Source: GCA-002050365 sp038235165 (lineage in GTDB: Bacteria > Acidobacteriota > Blastocatellia > Pyrinomonadales > Pyrinomonadaceae). From it: 64,000 nucleotides of DNA. Each line of letters starts with the position of its first letter. Position 1 is the first letter of the stretch. Shown here piece after piece: positions 53,821 through 62,501 of this stretch. The notes under the pieces are model-generated. The model did not search any database, had not been told where the DNA came from, and saw only the letters and a program-made list of their open reading frames with translations. The translations under genes and the position numbers were made by a program. The DNA lies in assembly GCA_038235165.1 (NCBI GenBank), contig JBBSUG010000015.1:1-64000 (forward strand), read 5' to 3'.

Positions 53821-56652
53821 CCTCGGCGGATTGACGTGAAAAGTGCAGAATTCTCTTGGTTCTTCGCCTTCGTCAAAAGTTTTAGGATATTTATGTGGAC
53901 AAAAAGCGGTCGCCCGCATTCCGGTTAAATCACAGACCATTACGGTCACGGTGCGCTGAATTTCAGGCGTTGGTTTGGTGTATTCGCCGGATAAATTTTT
54001 CTTGCCGCTTTGACTTTGTTGTGCTTCCTGCCAACTCAGGAACGGTGTCGCGCTCGGTGTCGGAGTCGGCTGCGTCGCTTCGCCTTCGGTTAAAACAGCC
54101 GTGTCCGGCGGCTGAATCAACTGCTTGCTCGGCACGGTGCCGGTGATAAATAATTCGATGCGGCGAAACTCCGGCGGAACTTCCATCATAAACACCTCTT
54201 TCGGCACGGATGTTTCAATCGGCGGTGAATCGGGGTCGGTATTTTGTTGGATGACATTTTGCTGCGCTTCAGCTGAATCGGCTTCCGGGTTGGTCAGATC
54301 ACGAACTAGTTTGCCGGTGCGCGTGTCAATTTCGCCCTTTTGAATGCTCGACGGCATTTGCCAGTCGCCGTTCCATTCGGGATGCTGATTTAACGCTTCG
54401 CGCATATAATCCGCCCAGATCGGCATTGCCGAATCAGACCCTTTCATTCCCAAATCATCGCCGTTATCAAAACCGACGTACACGACCGTGACGATTTCCG
54501 GCGTAAATCCGGCAAACCAGCCGTCGCGCGAAGTTCCGGTTTTCCCGGCGAACGCCGTTTTCCCGTCAACATTTTTGAATCCCCACGCTTTCGCTTCGGC
54601 GGCGGTTCCGCGATTGATGACATCCTTCATAATGTCGTCCATAATATAGGCGACATCGGGACGGACGACGTTTTTCTTTTCGGGGTTCGGCGCGACGACG
54701 GTTCTGCCGTCGCCGGTCGTCACGCGATTGATTGCCATCGGTGATGTTTTGTCGCCGAGATTGGCAAACATCGTGTAAGCTCCGGCGATTTGCAGCGGCG
54801 TGGCTTCAGCGGTTCCGAGTGCCATCGAAGGATAAGCTTTTTCAACTTTCGGAAACCCTGCTTTCGCCGCCAGATTCATTACCTTACCGATGTTCAGTTC
54901 CATTCCCAAATCAACCGTGATGACGTTCTTACTTTTGACGAGCGCGTCGCGCAGCGTCGTGTCTTTGTTGCTGAATGTGTCGCCGTAATTGTTCGGCGAA
55001 TAGGAATCATTGCCGAATGTGAAAACTTTTTTCTCGTCTTTGAAAATTGTCGCCGGTGTGATAATTCGCGCATTTCCGTCGTAAGCCGTATTGATCGCGG
55101 CGGCATAAACGAAAGGTTTGAAAACCGAACCCGGCTGGCGCATCGCATCGGTGGCGCGGTTAAATTGGGTTTCGAGAAAATCGCGCCCGCCGACCATCGC
55201 CACAATTTCGCCGGTTTTCGGACGAATCGAAACGAGAGCGGCTTGCAAATTTCCTTTCGGCTTTTTCGGAAAATATTTGTCTAATTTATCAAGTCTTTTG
55301 TTAACGATTTCATAAGCCGCCTTCTGCAGATCGGGATCAATCGTCGTGTACACGCGGAGGTGCTGCAACGCTTCCGGGTCGGAAACTATTTTCGGCAGTT
55401 CTTCGACCGCAAACTGCGAAAAATAAGGCATCCCCTGTAAATCTTTGCGGCTCGTTACTTTGTGAAGTTCGAGCGGCGTATTTTGCGCCTCGCTCGCCTG
55501 ATCGGGCGAAATCGCCTCTGCTTCCGACATCGAAGCTAAAACCTGATTGCGTCGTTCGGTCACTTTCTCGGTGTTTTTGAACGGATTATAACGGTTGGGG
55601 CTGCGAATGATACCGGCGATCATCGCCGCTTCGGGCAGCGTGATTTGGGAAACATCTTTGCCGAAATAAGCATTTGCCGCTTCGCCGACACCGTAAATCG
55701 CCACGCCGTTAAGTTGTCCGAGATAAATTTGATTGGCGTAAAGCGTGAAAATATCTTGTTTTGAAAGCCGCGTTTCCAAAATCAGCGACATATACGCTTC
55801 TTTGGCTTTGCGTGAGAGGGTTTGTTCGCGGGTCAGAAACAGATTTTTGACGAGCTGCTGCGTGATCGAAGAACCGCCCTGATTGGCGAGCGGCGAATCT
55901 TCGCCGCCTTCGTATCTGCGCCACGCGGCGCGGGCGATGCCGCGAAAATTTACGCCGTAATGCTCGAAAAAAGCGCGGTCTTCCGTCACCGTAATCGCTT
56001 TAACGAGATGCGGCGGCAAGTCGGTGAAATTGACGGCTTTTCTGCGTCCGTCGCCTTCCGCTGCAATTGAACTCAAAATTTTCGGCTCTAATTTGACCTG
56101 TTTGACATCGGTTTTCGCGTCTTCGTCAGTGATTGTGTCAACTTTTTTACCGTCTTTGTTGAATTTCACCAAAACGGTCGGGAAAGACTTTTTGTCGTCA
56201 ATCACGGCGGTCGCGCCGGGTTCGATCTCAATCGTATCGTTTTCGATTTTGTAACGGCTGCGTGATTCATCCGCCTGCTGACTTTTTTCGATATAACCGG
56301 CGGATTTCAGATATTCGGTCAAGTCTTCAAGCGAAATATCTTCGCCGTCGCGCAGAGTTTTGGGCGCGGAATAAATTCCGGCGGTGCGTGTAAAAACATC
56401 GCCGCCTTTGAGCAGTATGTCAATTCTATCGGAATATTCAAACCAAAAATAGGTCAGCGTCAAAAAAGCGCAAAGCATCAAAAGCAGGGAACTTAAAACA
56501 GTGATAGGATTAAAAATCAAGTGCAGAACGCGCCGGAAAAATCCGCGCGGCTTCGGTTTGACGGACAAGACGCGTCCCGGATGCGCTTTATTGAGCCAGT
56601 AACGCGGCGGCAATTTTGATTTTTTGCTTTTAACCTGAACTTGTTTCGGCAT
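53818..56652 (-). CDS. Bifunctional penicillin-binding protein 1 (class A), with UB2H-like domain
   Basis: Peptidoglycan glycosyltransferase and transpeptidase. The 944 residues start with a basic cytoplasmic tail, then a membrane helix (VLSSLLLMLCAFLTLTYFWF, residues about 52-73). A UB2H-like domain (about 80-190) and GT51 domain follow (EDRAFFEHYGVNFRGIARA, near residue 222; QGGSSITQQLVKNLFL). The transpeptidase has SVFK (near 508), SKN and KTGTS (near 704). The tail of about 150 residues is Pro/Thr-rich with two Cys. The UB2H suggests PBP1B-type, but this is by likeness only. Confidence 0.93.
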   Translation of the reverse strand: MPKQVQVKSKKSKLPPRYWLNKAHPGRVLSVKPKPRGFFRRVLHLIFNPITVLSSLLLMLCAFLTLTYFWFEYSDRIDILLKGGDVFTRTAGIYSAPKTLRDGEDISLEDLTEYLKSAGYIEKSQQADESRSRYKIENDTIEIEPGATAVIDDKKSFPTVLVKFNKDGKKVDTITDEDAKTDVKQVKLEPKILSSIAAEGDGRRKAVNFTDLPPHLVKAITVTEDRAFFEHYGVNFRGIARAAWRRYEGGEDSPLANQGGSSITQQLVKNLFLTREQTLSRKAKEAYMSLILETRLSKQDIFTLYANQIYLGQLNGVAIYGVGEAANAYFGKDVSQITLPEAAMIAGIIRSPNRYNPFKNTEKVTERRNQVLASMSEAEAISPDQASEAQNTPLELHKVTSRKDLQGMPYFSQFAVEELPKIVSDPEALQHLRVYTTIDPDLQKAAYEIVNKRLDKLDKYFPKKPKGNLQAALVSIRPKTGEIVAMVGGRDFLETQFNRATDAMRQPGSVFKPFVYAAAINTAYDGNARIITPATIFKDEKKVFTFGNDSYSPNNYGDTFSNKDTTLRDALVKSKNVITVDLGMELNIGKVMNLAAKAGFPKVEKAYPSMALGTAEATPLQIAGAYTMFANLGDKTSPMAINRVTTGDGRTVVAPNPEKKNVVRPDVAYIMDDIMKDVINRGTAAEAKAWGFKNVDGKTAFAGKTGTSRDGWFAGFTPEIVTVVYVGFDNGDDLGMKGSDSAMPIWADYMREALNQHPEWNGDWQMPSSIQKGEIDTRTGKLVRDLTNPEADSAEAQQNVIQQNTDPDSPPIETSVPKEVFMMEVPPEFRRIELFITGTVPSKQLIQPPDTAVLTEGEATQPTPTPSATPFLSWQEAQQSQSGKKNLSGEYTKPTPEIQRTVTVMVCDLTGMRATAFCPHKYPKTFDEGEEPREFCTFHVNPPR

Positions 56653-56700
56653 TTTTAATTATTTGTGATTGGTTAGTGAGACTTTAATCAGAAGCGGTTG

Positions 56701-56838
56701 CCCTGTAAAATCTTACAGGGTTTGACGAGTGCTGTCCAGTTTTTTCTAGGTTTCAAATTTCAAGTTTTAGATTTTAAGAGGTATGCACATTGAAACATCT
56801 TGAACCTTGAACCTTGAACCTTGAATCTTGAACCTCAA
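56701..56838. repeat. Palindrome and heptad repeat element before the K+ channel gene
   Basis: CCCTGTAAAATCTTACAGGG (56701-56720) is a perfect palindromic hairpin. Then the left arm TTTCAAA, TTTCAAG, TTTTAGA, TTTTAAG (56751-56778), and inverted right arm ATCTTGA, ACCTTGA three times, ATCTTGA, ACCTCAA (56797-56838) ending 3 bases before ATG 56842. Confidence 0.75.
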
Positions 56839-56841
56839 AAG

Positions 56842-57858
56842 ATGAACATCCTGCTGCAATTTCCAACCGACACGCGCCGTCGCTTTTTATATGCAGCGGT
56901 CGCTATTGTCGTAATGATCGGGTTTGGTTCAATCGGGTTTCATTTGCTGGAAGGTTTTACCTGGAATGAAAGCATTTATATCGCCACACAGACCGTGACG
57001 ACCGTCGGTTACGGAGATTTAACGCCGCGAACGATGCGCGGACAGCTTTTTGCGACGGTCTTTATGCTCATCGGGGTCGGCACCGTGTTATTTGCTTTAA
57101 CGACGCTCGCGCAGGCTGTTTTTCAATCGCAGATAGTCGAGGCACTCGGCATCAGACGAAAGACGAAAGAAATGGAGAAATTAACCAATCATTACATTGT
57201 CTGCGGCGCGGGGCGCGTCGGACGGCGCATCATTCGCAATCTGCAAAAGGAAAAACTGTCTTTTGTCGTGATCGAACGCGATGGTCAAAAAGTGGTTCAA
57301 TTTGAGGGCGAAAATCTCAATATTCTGCTCGGCGACGCAACCAACGAGGAAGTTTTGAGAAAGGCGGGCGTAGAACGCGCCCACGGTTTGGCGACTTGTC
57401 TGGCGGACGATGCGGCGAATGTTTACGTCGTTTTGACGGCGCGCGATATGAATAAAGATTTGCACATCGTCGCGCGGGCAGTTGAAGAACAAGCCGAACC
57501 GAAACTGATTCGCGCCGGGGCGAATCGCGTCATTGCGCCGATCATCATCGGCAGTCAAAGTATGGCGCGTGCGCTGCTCAAACCGACGATTGCCGATTTT
57601 ATGGACTCGATTGTCGCCGAAAATTTCGACCTCGTTTTTGAAGAAGTCGCCGTCAACAGCAACTCCGAATACATTGACAAAGAATTGAAAGCAACTAATA
57701 TCAGCAGTGAATTAAATCTTTTAATCGTCGCCATTCGCCGCAAAAACGGCGAGATGCTGCTCCAGCCCTCCGCCGATACACTCATCAGGGAAGGCGATTT
57801 GCTGATCGTCATCGGCAAAGCCGAACCGATGCAGAAATTGATTAAAGCGAGCAGGTAA
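56842..57858 (+). CDS. Potassium channel protein with TrkA (RCK) domains
   Basis: A 338-residue two-helix K+ channel. An N-terminal membrane helix (FLYAAVAIVVMIGFGSIGFHLL) is followed by the pore loop with the selectivity filter TVGYGD at residues 54-59 and a second helix (FATVFMLIGVGTVLFAL). From residue about 116, NHYIVCGAGRVGRRII is the RCK N domain (Rossmann), and residues about 250-338 are a TrkA-C domain. This matches MthK/Kch-like channels gated by ligands at the RCK domains. The frame extension to 56821 is translated repeat, so ATG 56842 is chosen. Confidence 0.93.
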   Translation: MNILLQFPTDTRRRFLYAAVAIVVMIGFGSIGFHLLEGFTWNESIYIATQTVTTVGYGDLTPRTMRGQLFATVFMLIGVGTVLFALTTLAQAVFQSQIVEALGIRRKTKEMEKLTNHYIVCGAGRVGRRIIRNLQKEKLSFVVIERDGQKVVQFEGENLNILLGDATNEEVLRKAGVERAHGLATCLADDAANVYVVLTARDMNKDLHIVARAVEEQAEPKLIRAGANRVIAPIIIGSQSMARALLKPTIADFMDSIVAENFDLVFEEVAVNSNSEYIDKELKATNISSELNLLIVAIRRKNGEMLLQPSADTLIREGDLLIVIGKAEPMQKLIKASR

Positions 57859-58023
57859 TTCATTCCAAACTTCAGATTCCAGACTCAAAACCAAGAGATG
57901 CTTTGGATGACTTATCGCTAAAAAAAATATTGCATAGTTTTGCAAACCAATATATTATTTTTATGGCGTTCATCTTCAAGATTGCCGTTCAAAAGTTTCG
58001 ATTCCAATCTCTAATTAAATAAT

Positions 58024-58830
58024 ATGAATTTCTATCAACACTCCGGCAAGGTAGGATATTCTCCGATTTTTCTCTTAGCCGCAGGAATACCGCTGATGGT
58101 TGTTCTGAGCTGTATTTACGCATATATCACCGACTATAATCCGATTGCCGGTTATCTCACATTTTTAATTTTAGCGGGTTACGCTCTCGCTAACGGGTAT
58201 TTAATTTCAACTTTAGCGCGGTACGGTAAGTGCCGCAGCAAAACTCTTCTTATTGCCGCCGGCGTGGTCGGCGGTTTGATTAGTGTCTATTTTTCGTGGC
58301 TGTTTTTCATTTATGTTTTATCACACCGGGCGGGGTATGATGATGTCGGGATTTTAGACATCTTGGTGAATCCCTCGGAAATGTGGGAGGCGATAAAATC
58401 AATCAACGAAAGCGGCTGGTTCACCATCAAAGGTTCAACCCCGAGCGGCATCGTATTATGGATATTTTGGGGGATCGAGGCACTTTCGATTGTAGTCGGC
58501 GCGGTATTTATGACCGCTTTTTCGATTGACGATGAAATGTTTTGCGAAAAATGCAACGCCTGGTGTAACGTCGCTGAAACCAAATATCTGAAAACGCCGG
58601 AGAAATTCACCAACTCGAAAGCCAGAAACATCAACCCCACAATGCTCGCCGATCTTGAAACCGGCGATCTTGCCGCCCGCCCGATCATCAAAAGTGAACT
58701 GCTCAAATGCGGCAGCTGCATCAACTATTCGGGTTGGCGATACAAATTAATTTCAAGCGAGGCTGATAAAAAAGGCGACGAAAAAGATAAACTTGAATCA
58801 ATTCCGGGAATCGTGATGGCATTGGGATAA
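58024..58830 (+). CDS. Multi-pass membrane protein with Cys pairs, unknown function
   Basis: A 268-residue protein with about four membrane segments in the first 170 residues (IFLLAAGIPLMVVLSCIYAYI, GYLTFLILAGYALANGYLI, LLIAAGVVGGLISVYFSW, IVLWIFWGIEALSIVVGAVFM). The C-terminal third is soluble and has two Cys pairs, FCEKCNAWCNV and LLKCGSCINYSGW, about 55 residues apart, likely a zinc site. I do not recognise the family. It has its own upstream region and two tandem terminators follow. Confidence 0.65.
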   Translation: MNFYQHSGKVGYSPIFLLAAGIPLMVVLSCIYAYITDYNPIAGYLTFLILAGYALANGYLISTLARYGKCRSKTLLIAAGVVGGLISVYFSWLFFIYVLSHRAGYDDVGILDILVNPSEMWEAIKSINESGWFTIKGSTPSGIVLWIFWGIEALSIVVGAVFMTAFSIDDEMFCEKCNAWCNVAETKYLKTPEKFTNSKARNINPTMLADLETGDLAARPIIKSELLKCGSCINYSGWRYKLISSEADKKGDEKDKLESIPGIVMALG

Positions 58831-58851
58831 TAACAAGTCAAATATTGATAG

Positions 58852-58934
58852 CAGGACGGCAAACAGCACGATTGCCGTCCGGTAATTATTTTGATGAGTA
58901 TCCGAACCGTCTGCTCGTGCGGGCGGTTTTTTGT
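58852..58934 (+). terminator. Two tandem terminators before the epimerase gene
   Basis: First: GGACGGCAA / TTGCCGTCC (58854-58862 and 58872-58880) followed by GGTAATTATTTT. Second: AACCGTC / GGCGGTT (58905-58911 and 58922-58928, one G-U pair) followed by TTTT. Confidence 0.75.
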
Positions 58935-58993
58935 GGTGAATTTGAAACTCCCGATACCGCAAAAGGTTCGGACATTTGTGTTAAAATGCTTTT

Positions 58994-59842
58994 ATGAAAA
59001 TTCTCGTCACGGGCGGCAGCGGTTTTTTGGGAACCCACATCCGCCAATTTTTTAATGCAGACGATTTTTCGCGCCGTGCAGGTCTCGATATTTTGAATAT
59101 GCAGGACGCGCAGAGAGTTGAAGATTACGATGTCGTCATTCATCTGGCGGCGAAACTCGATAAATCGCCGGAGGCGGCGGAGGAAGTTTTTCTCACGAAT
59201 GTCGAAGGGACGATCAATCTGCTGCGTTCGATGCGCGAAAATTCGGTGTTTATTTTCGCTTCGACCAAAGACGTTTACGGCAGATTTGCCGACACTTTTG
59301 CCGAAGTTCCCGAAACCTGTCAAACGCTCTACGGCGGACAGTCCGCACTCGAATGGTCAAAATTAATCGCCGAAAAATACGTTGATTTCTACGCTCATTT
59401 GAGAAATTTCCGCTCGTGTATTTTTCGACTCTCTACCGTTTACGCGCCTGCCAGCGAAGGCAGCGCGCCAAATTTCGTGTCGCATTATGCCGATGCCATC
59501 AATCAGGGTGAGAGACTGCGGCTGCCGTCAAACGGCACACCGCGCCGCGATTTGCTGGCGGTCGAAGATTTGGCGGCGGCGTGTCAGGCGTTCATTGATT
59601 CGGTCATCCGGCACGGACTTTACAATCTCGGCGGCGGTAAAGCAAACGCACTTTCACTGAGCGAATTGATCAAAAAAATGGAAGACATGTCCGGCTGTCA
59701 GGCGGTTATTGACCAAGAGAATCCGTTGCCCGCGCCCGTGCCGGTTAATTACACATCGGATTTGACGCTCATCAAGCAGGAATTAGACTGGTCGCCGAAA
59801 GTTGATTTGTTTGACGGATTAAAAAAGTTACTTGGCGCATAA
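58994..59842 (+). CDS. NAD-dependent epimerase/dehydratase
   Basis: A 282-residue extended-SDR protein. ILVTGGSGFLGTHIRQFF is the NAD(P)-binding loop, YDVVIHLAAKLDKSPEAAEE the core strand, and SALEWSKLIAEKYVDFY holds the YxxxK-like position where the Tyr is replaced by Trp-Ser context (GGQSALEWSK), so the catalytic Tyr is not where expected. RLSTVYAPASEG and PRRDLLAVEDLAAACQAFI are typical sugar-nucleotide epimerase motifs. Its substrate is unknown; the heptosyltransferase gene follows after 69 bases, which suggests cell-envelope sugar work. Confidence 0.82.
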   Translation: MKILVTGGSGFLGTHIRQFFNADDFSRRAGLDILNMQDAQRVEDYDVVIHLAAKLDKSPEAAEEVFLTNVEGTINLLRSMRENSVFIFASTKDVYGRFADTFAEVPETCQTLYGGQSALEWSKLIAEKYVDFYAHLRNFRSCIFRLSTVYAPASEGSAPNFVSHYADAINQGERLRLPSNGTPRRDLLAVEDLAAACQAFIDSVIRHGLYNLGGGKANALSLSELIKKMEDMSGCQAVIDQENPLPAPVPVNYTSDLTLIKQELDWSPKVDLFDGLKKLLGA

Positions 59843-59874
59843 ATCTTCAATCGTTAATAATCAGTCGGTTCTTA

Positions 59875-59909
59875 AAATTTGGAATCTGGAACCTGGAATC
59901 TGGAATCTG
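59875..59909. repeat. Single-arm heptad repeat upstream of the heptosyltransferase gene
   Basis: AAATTTG, GAATCTG, GAACCTG, GAATCTG, GAATCTG. It ends 2 bases before ATG 59912 and takes the place of a ribosome-binding site. Confidence 0.65.
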
Positions 59910-59911
59910 CT

Positions 59912-60934
59912 ATGAATATCGTGGTCAGGGGAGCAAATTGGATTGGCGACGCGGTGATGACGATTCCGGCACTGCGGGTGCTGCGGAAAAGTTTTCCCGA
60001 TTCAAAAATCACTTTGCACACGCGGGAATGGGCGGAAGGCATCTTCCGTGATGCTGATTTTATTGACGAACTGCTCACTTATCAACCGGAAAAATCTACA
60101 CTGAAAACCGTTCGTAAACAGGCGGAAATATGGCGCGGGGAAAAATTTGATTTGGCTGTTTTATTTCCAAATTCTTTCGAGTCCGCTTTACTCGCCAAAT
60201 TCGGCAAAGTTCCGACCAGATTCGGTTATGCTAAAGAAGGGCGCAGTCTGCTTTTAACTGATGCGATTGAGATTCCTGTTTGGAAAAACGGGAAACACGA
60301 GATTTTCTATTACATAAATCTGATCGGCGCAGTAGAAAAAAAGTATCACGGCGCAGAAACATTATTGAAAGATGAACCGCATTTTAATTTGATGGTTTCC
60401 GAACAAAGGAAAGCGGAAGCAAGACATTTTTTGACTGAAAACGGTGTTGACCTTTCAAAAAAACTCATCGCCTTTGTCGCCGGTTCGACCAATTCACGTG
60501 CTAAACGCTGGCAAACAGACAGCTACGCGCGGTTAAACGACGAAATTCAGAGACAATTAGAGGCGAATGTGATTTTAATCGGCGCGGGCAGCGAGCTGGA
60601 AGTATCGCAGGAAATCTATGAAAAGTCCCGCGTCAAGCCGATTATTTTAACCGGCAAAACAAATCTCGCGCTGACGACGGCGATTTTGAGCATTTGTGAC
60701 GCGACGGTCTCAAACGACACCGGACCGGCGCATATTTCGGCGGCGTTGGGAATCAAAACAATCGTCATTTTCGGTCCGACAAATCCCGCCACAACCCAAC
60801 CGTGGAACTCGGAAATTATTCGCAAAGATGTCGAATGCGCTCCGTGTATGCTGCGCGACTGTCCGATTGACCACCGCTGTCTGACGCGCATCTCAGCGGA
60901 TGAAGTTTTTAATAAACTGCTCTCTGTAATCTAA
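59912..60934 (+). CDS. waaF: Lipopolysaccharide heptosyltransferase II-like, glycosyltransferase family 9
   Basis: Transfers heptose to the LPS inner core. The 340-residue protein starts NIVVRGANWIGDAVMTIPALRVLRKSFPDSKITLHTREW and contains ALLAKFGKVPTRFGYAKEGRSLLLTD, VAGSTNSRAKRWQTDSYARL and DTGPAHISAALGIKTIVIFGPTNPATTQPW near the C terminus, followed by a Cys-rich tail (CAPCMLRDCPIDHRC). This is the GT9 pattern. The frame extension to 59879 translates the heptad repeat and is rejected. It is convergent with nuoN. Confidence 0.9.
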   Translation: MNIVVRGANWIGDAVMTIPALRVLRKSFPDSKITLHTREWAEGIFRDADFIDELLTYQPEKSTLKTVRKQAEIWRGEKFDLAVLFPNSFESALLAKFGKVPTRFGYAKEGRSLLLTDAIEIPVWKNGKHEIFYYINLIGAVEKKYHGAETLLKDEPHFNLMVSEQRKAEARHFLTENGVDLSKKLIAFVAGSTNSRAKRWQTDSYARLNDEIQRQLEANVILIGAGSELEVSQEIYEKSRVKPIILTGKTNLALTTAILSICDATVSNDTGPAHISAALGIKTIVIFGPTNPATTQPWNSEIIRKDVECAPCMLRDCPIDHRCLTRISADEVFNKLLSVI

Positions 60935-60962
60935 AATCCGAAACTTAGAATTTGAAATCAAC

Positions 60963-62501
60963 TTACTTCCGGCTGACCGTCTGCGCCGGTTGCTGTGAAA
61001 ATCTGTCAATCACACTGTCGCTGAAAATGCCGAAGCCGAACACGCCCAACACGGTGATTATCAAAACAGCGGCGAGTGCGGCGGGAATGCGCGGCGCAAA
61101 CCATTCGGTGGTGCGTTCCCGGAAAAACATTACGACGATTAAACGTAAATAATAGTAAGCCGAAATTGCCGTGTTGACGACTGCGACAACGACCAGAATG
61201 TTGAGCAGTAAGCCTCCGGCTTCGAGCGCGGGGCGGAACACGAGAACTTTGCCCATAAAGCCCGCCGTCAGCGGCAGACCCAGCAAACTCAGCATAAAGA
61301 GCGAAAGTGAAAAGGCGAGAACGGGCGATTTGAACCCGATGCCGTTGTAGTCTTCAAACTCCGTGCGGCGGTCGTTTTTCTGCGCCAAAAGCGTGACGAT
61401 GGCGAACGCGCCGAGATTGGTAATCGCGTAGGTCAGCATATAAAACGCCACCGCCGCAATCGCCGAATCCCGCGCCGCGCCGGGTTTCACCATTCCCGCG
61501 CCGATAAATCCGACGAGCGCGTAACCGGCGTGTGAAATTGACGAATAAGCGAGCATTCGTTTGACATTGTTCTGGACAATCGCCGCAAAATTACCGACGG
61601 TCATCGTCAAAATCGCCATTATTGCTAAAGCGTTGATCCACGAATCGTGCAGTGCCATTGAAGCCTGTGCGCCTTCGATGTACGGAAAACCGAGGACGAA
61701 AACGCGCATAAACGAAGCGAACGCCGCCGCTTTCGGTCCCGCCGCCATAAATCCGGTAATCGGGGTTGGCGCACCTTCGTAAACGTCCGGTGTCCAGATA
61801 TGGAATGGAACGCTGGCAATTTTGAAGCCGAAGCCGATGATGAGCATCGCGCCGCCAATCAAAAGCAATGCAGGGAAGTTCGGATTGTTGACCAAAACGG
61901 CGATTTCCGTAATGTTCGTCGAGCCGGTCGCGCCGTAAATTAAAGCCATCCCGTACAGCAGAAAGCCGGTCGCAAACGAACCGAGAATAAAATATTTCAT
62001 CGCCGACTCGTTTGAGCGCAAATCCGATTTTCGCAGTCCCGCCATCACATACGTCGCAATCGAAAGGGTTTCCAAGCCGAGAAAAATGATGACCAAATCG
62101 TTGCCCGAAGCCATAAACATCATCCCGACAGTGGCGAACATCAGCAGCGCGTGATATTCGCCGACCGGAACATTTTCGCGGTCAGTCCAAATTGATGAAA
62201 TCAGAATCGTCATCGCCGATACGAACAGAAACACAAACGAGAAACTGATTCGCAGATTATCGTTGACGACCATCCCGTTCCAATCCGCCGAATTGTTTGA
62301 ATCGCCCCACATCAGATAGAGTAAAAACGCCGAAAATAGAATGCCGATGAGCGACACCGCGCCCGTCACATAGCGTTGTTTCGGGACGAAACTGTCGTAT
62401 AACATCACGAGCGTTCCAGTGATCGCCAACATAATTTCCGGCGCGATTGCCGAAATATTCGTGTTCGGGTTGGTTAAATCTGCTAAAAATACTGTGTTCA
62501 T
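60963..62501 (-). CDS. nuoN: NADH-quinone oxidoreductase subunit N
   Basis: Proton-pumping membrane subunit of complex I. The 512 residues have about 14 membrane helices. The SESAMKYFILGSFATGFLLYG signature, FKIASVPFHIWTPDVYEGAPTPITGFMA and MLAYSSISHAGYALVGFIG are antiporter-like conserved segments with the key Lys and Glu residues. It is the last gene of the nuo operon and overlaps nuoM by 4 bases (ATGA). A degenerate heptad repeat separates its stop from the convergent heptosyltransferase gene. Confidence 0.95.
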   Translation of the reverse strand: MNTVFLADLTNPNTNISAIAPEIMLAITGTLVMLYDSFVPKQRYVTGAVSLIGILFSAFLLYLMWGDSNNSADWNGMVVNDNLRISFSFVFLFVSAMTILISSIWTDRENVPVGEYHALLMFATVGMMFMASGNDLVIIFLGLETLSIATYVMAGLRKSDLRSNESAMKYFILGSFATGFLLYGMALIYGATGSTNITEIAVLVNNPNFPALLLIGGAMLIIGFGFKIASVPFHIWTPDVYEGAPTPITGFMAAGPKAAAFASFMRVFVLGFPYIEGAQASMALHDSWINALAIMAILTMTVGNFAAIVQNNVKRMLAYSSISHAGYALVGFIGAGMVKPGAARDSAIAAVAFYMLTYAITNLGAFAIVTLLAQKNDRRTEFEDYNGIGFKSPVLAFSLSLFMLSLLGLPLTAGFMGKVLVFRPALEAGGLLLNILVVVAVVNTAISAYYYLRLIVVMFFRERTTEWFAPRIPAALAAVLIITVLGVFGFGIFSDSVIDRFSQQPAQTVSRK

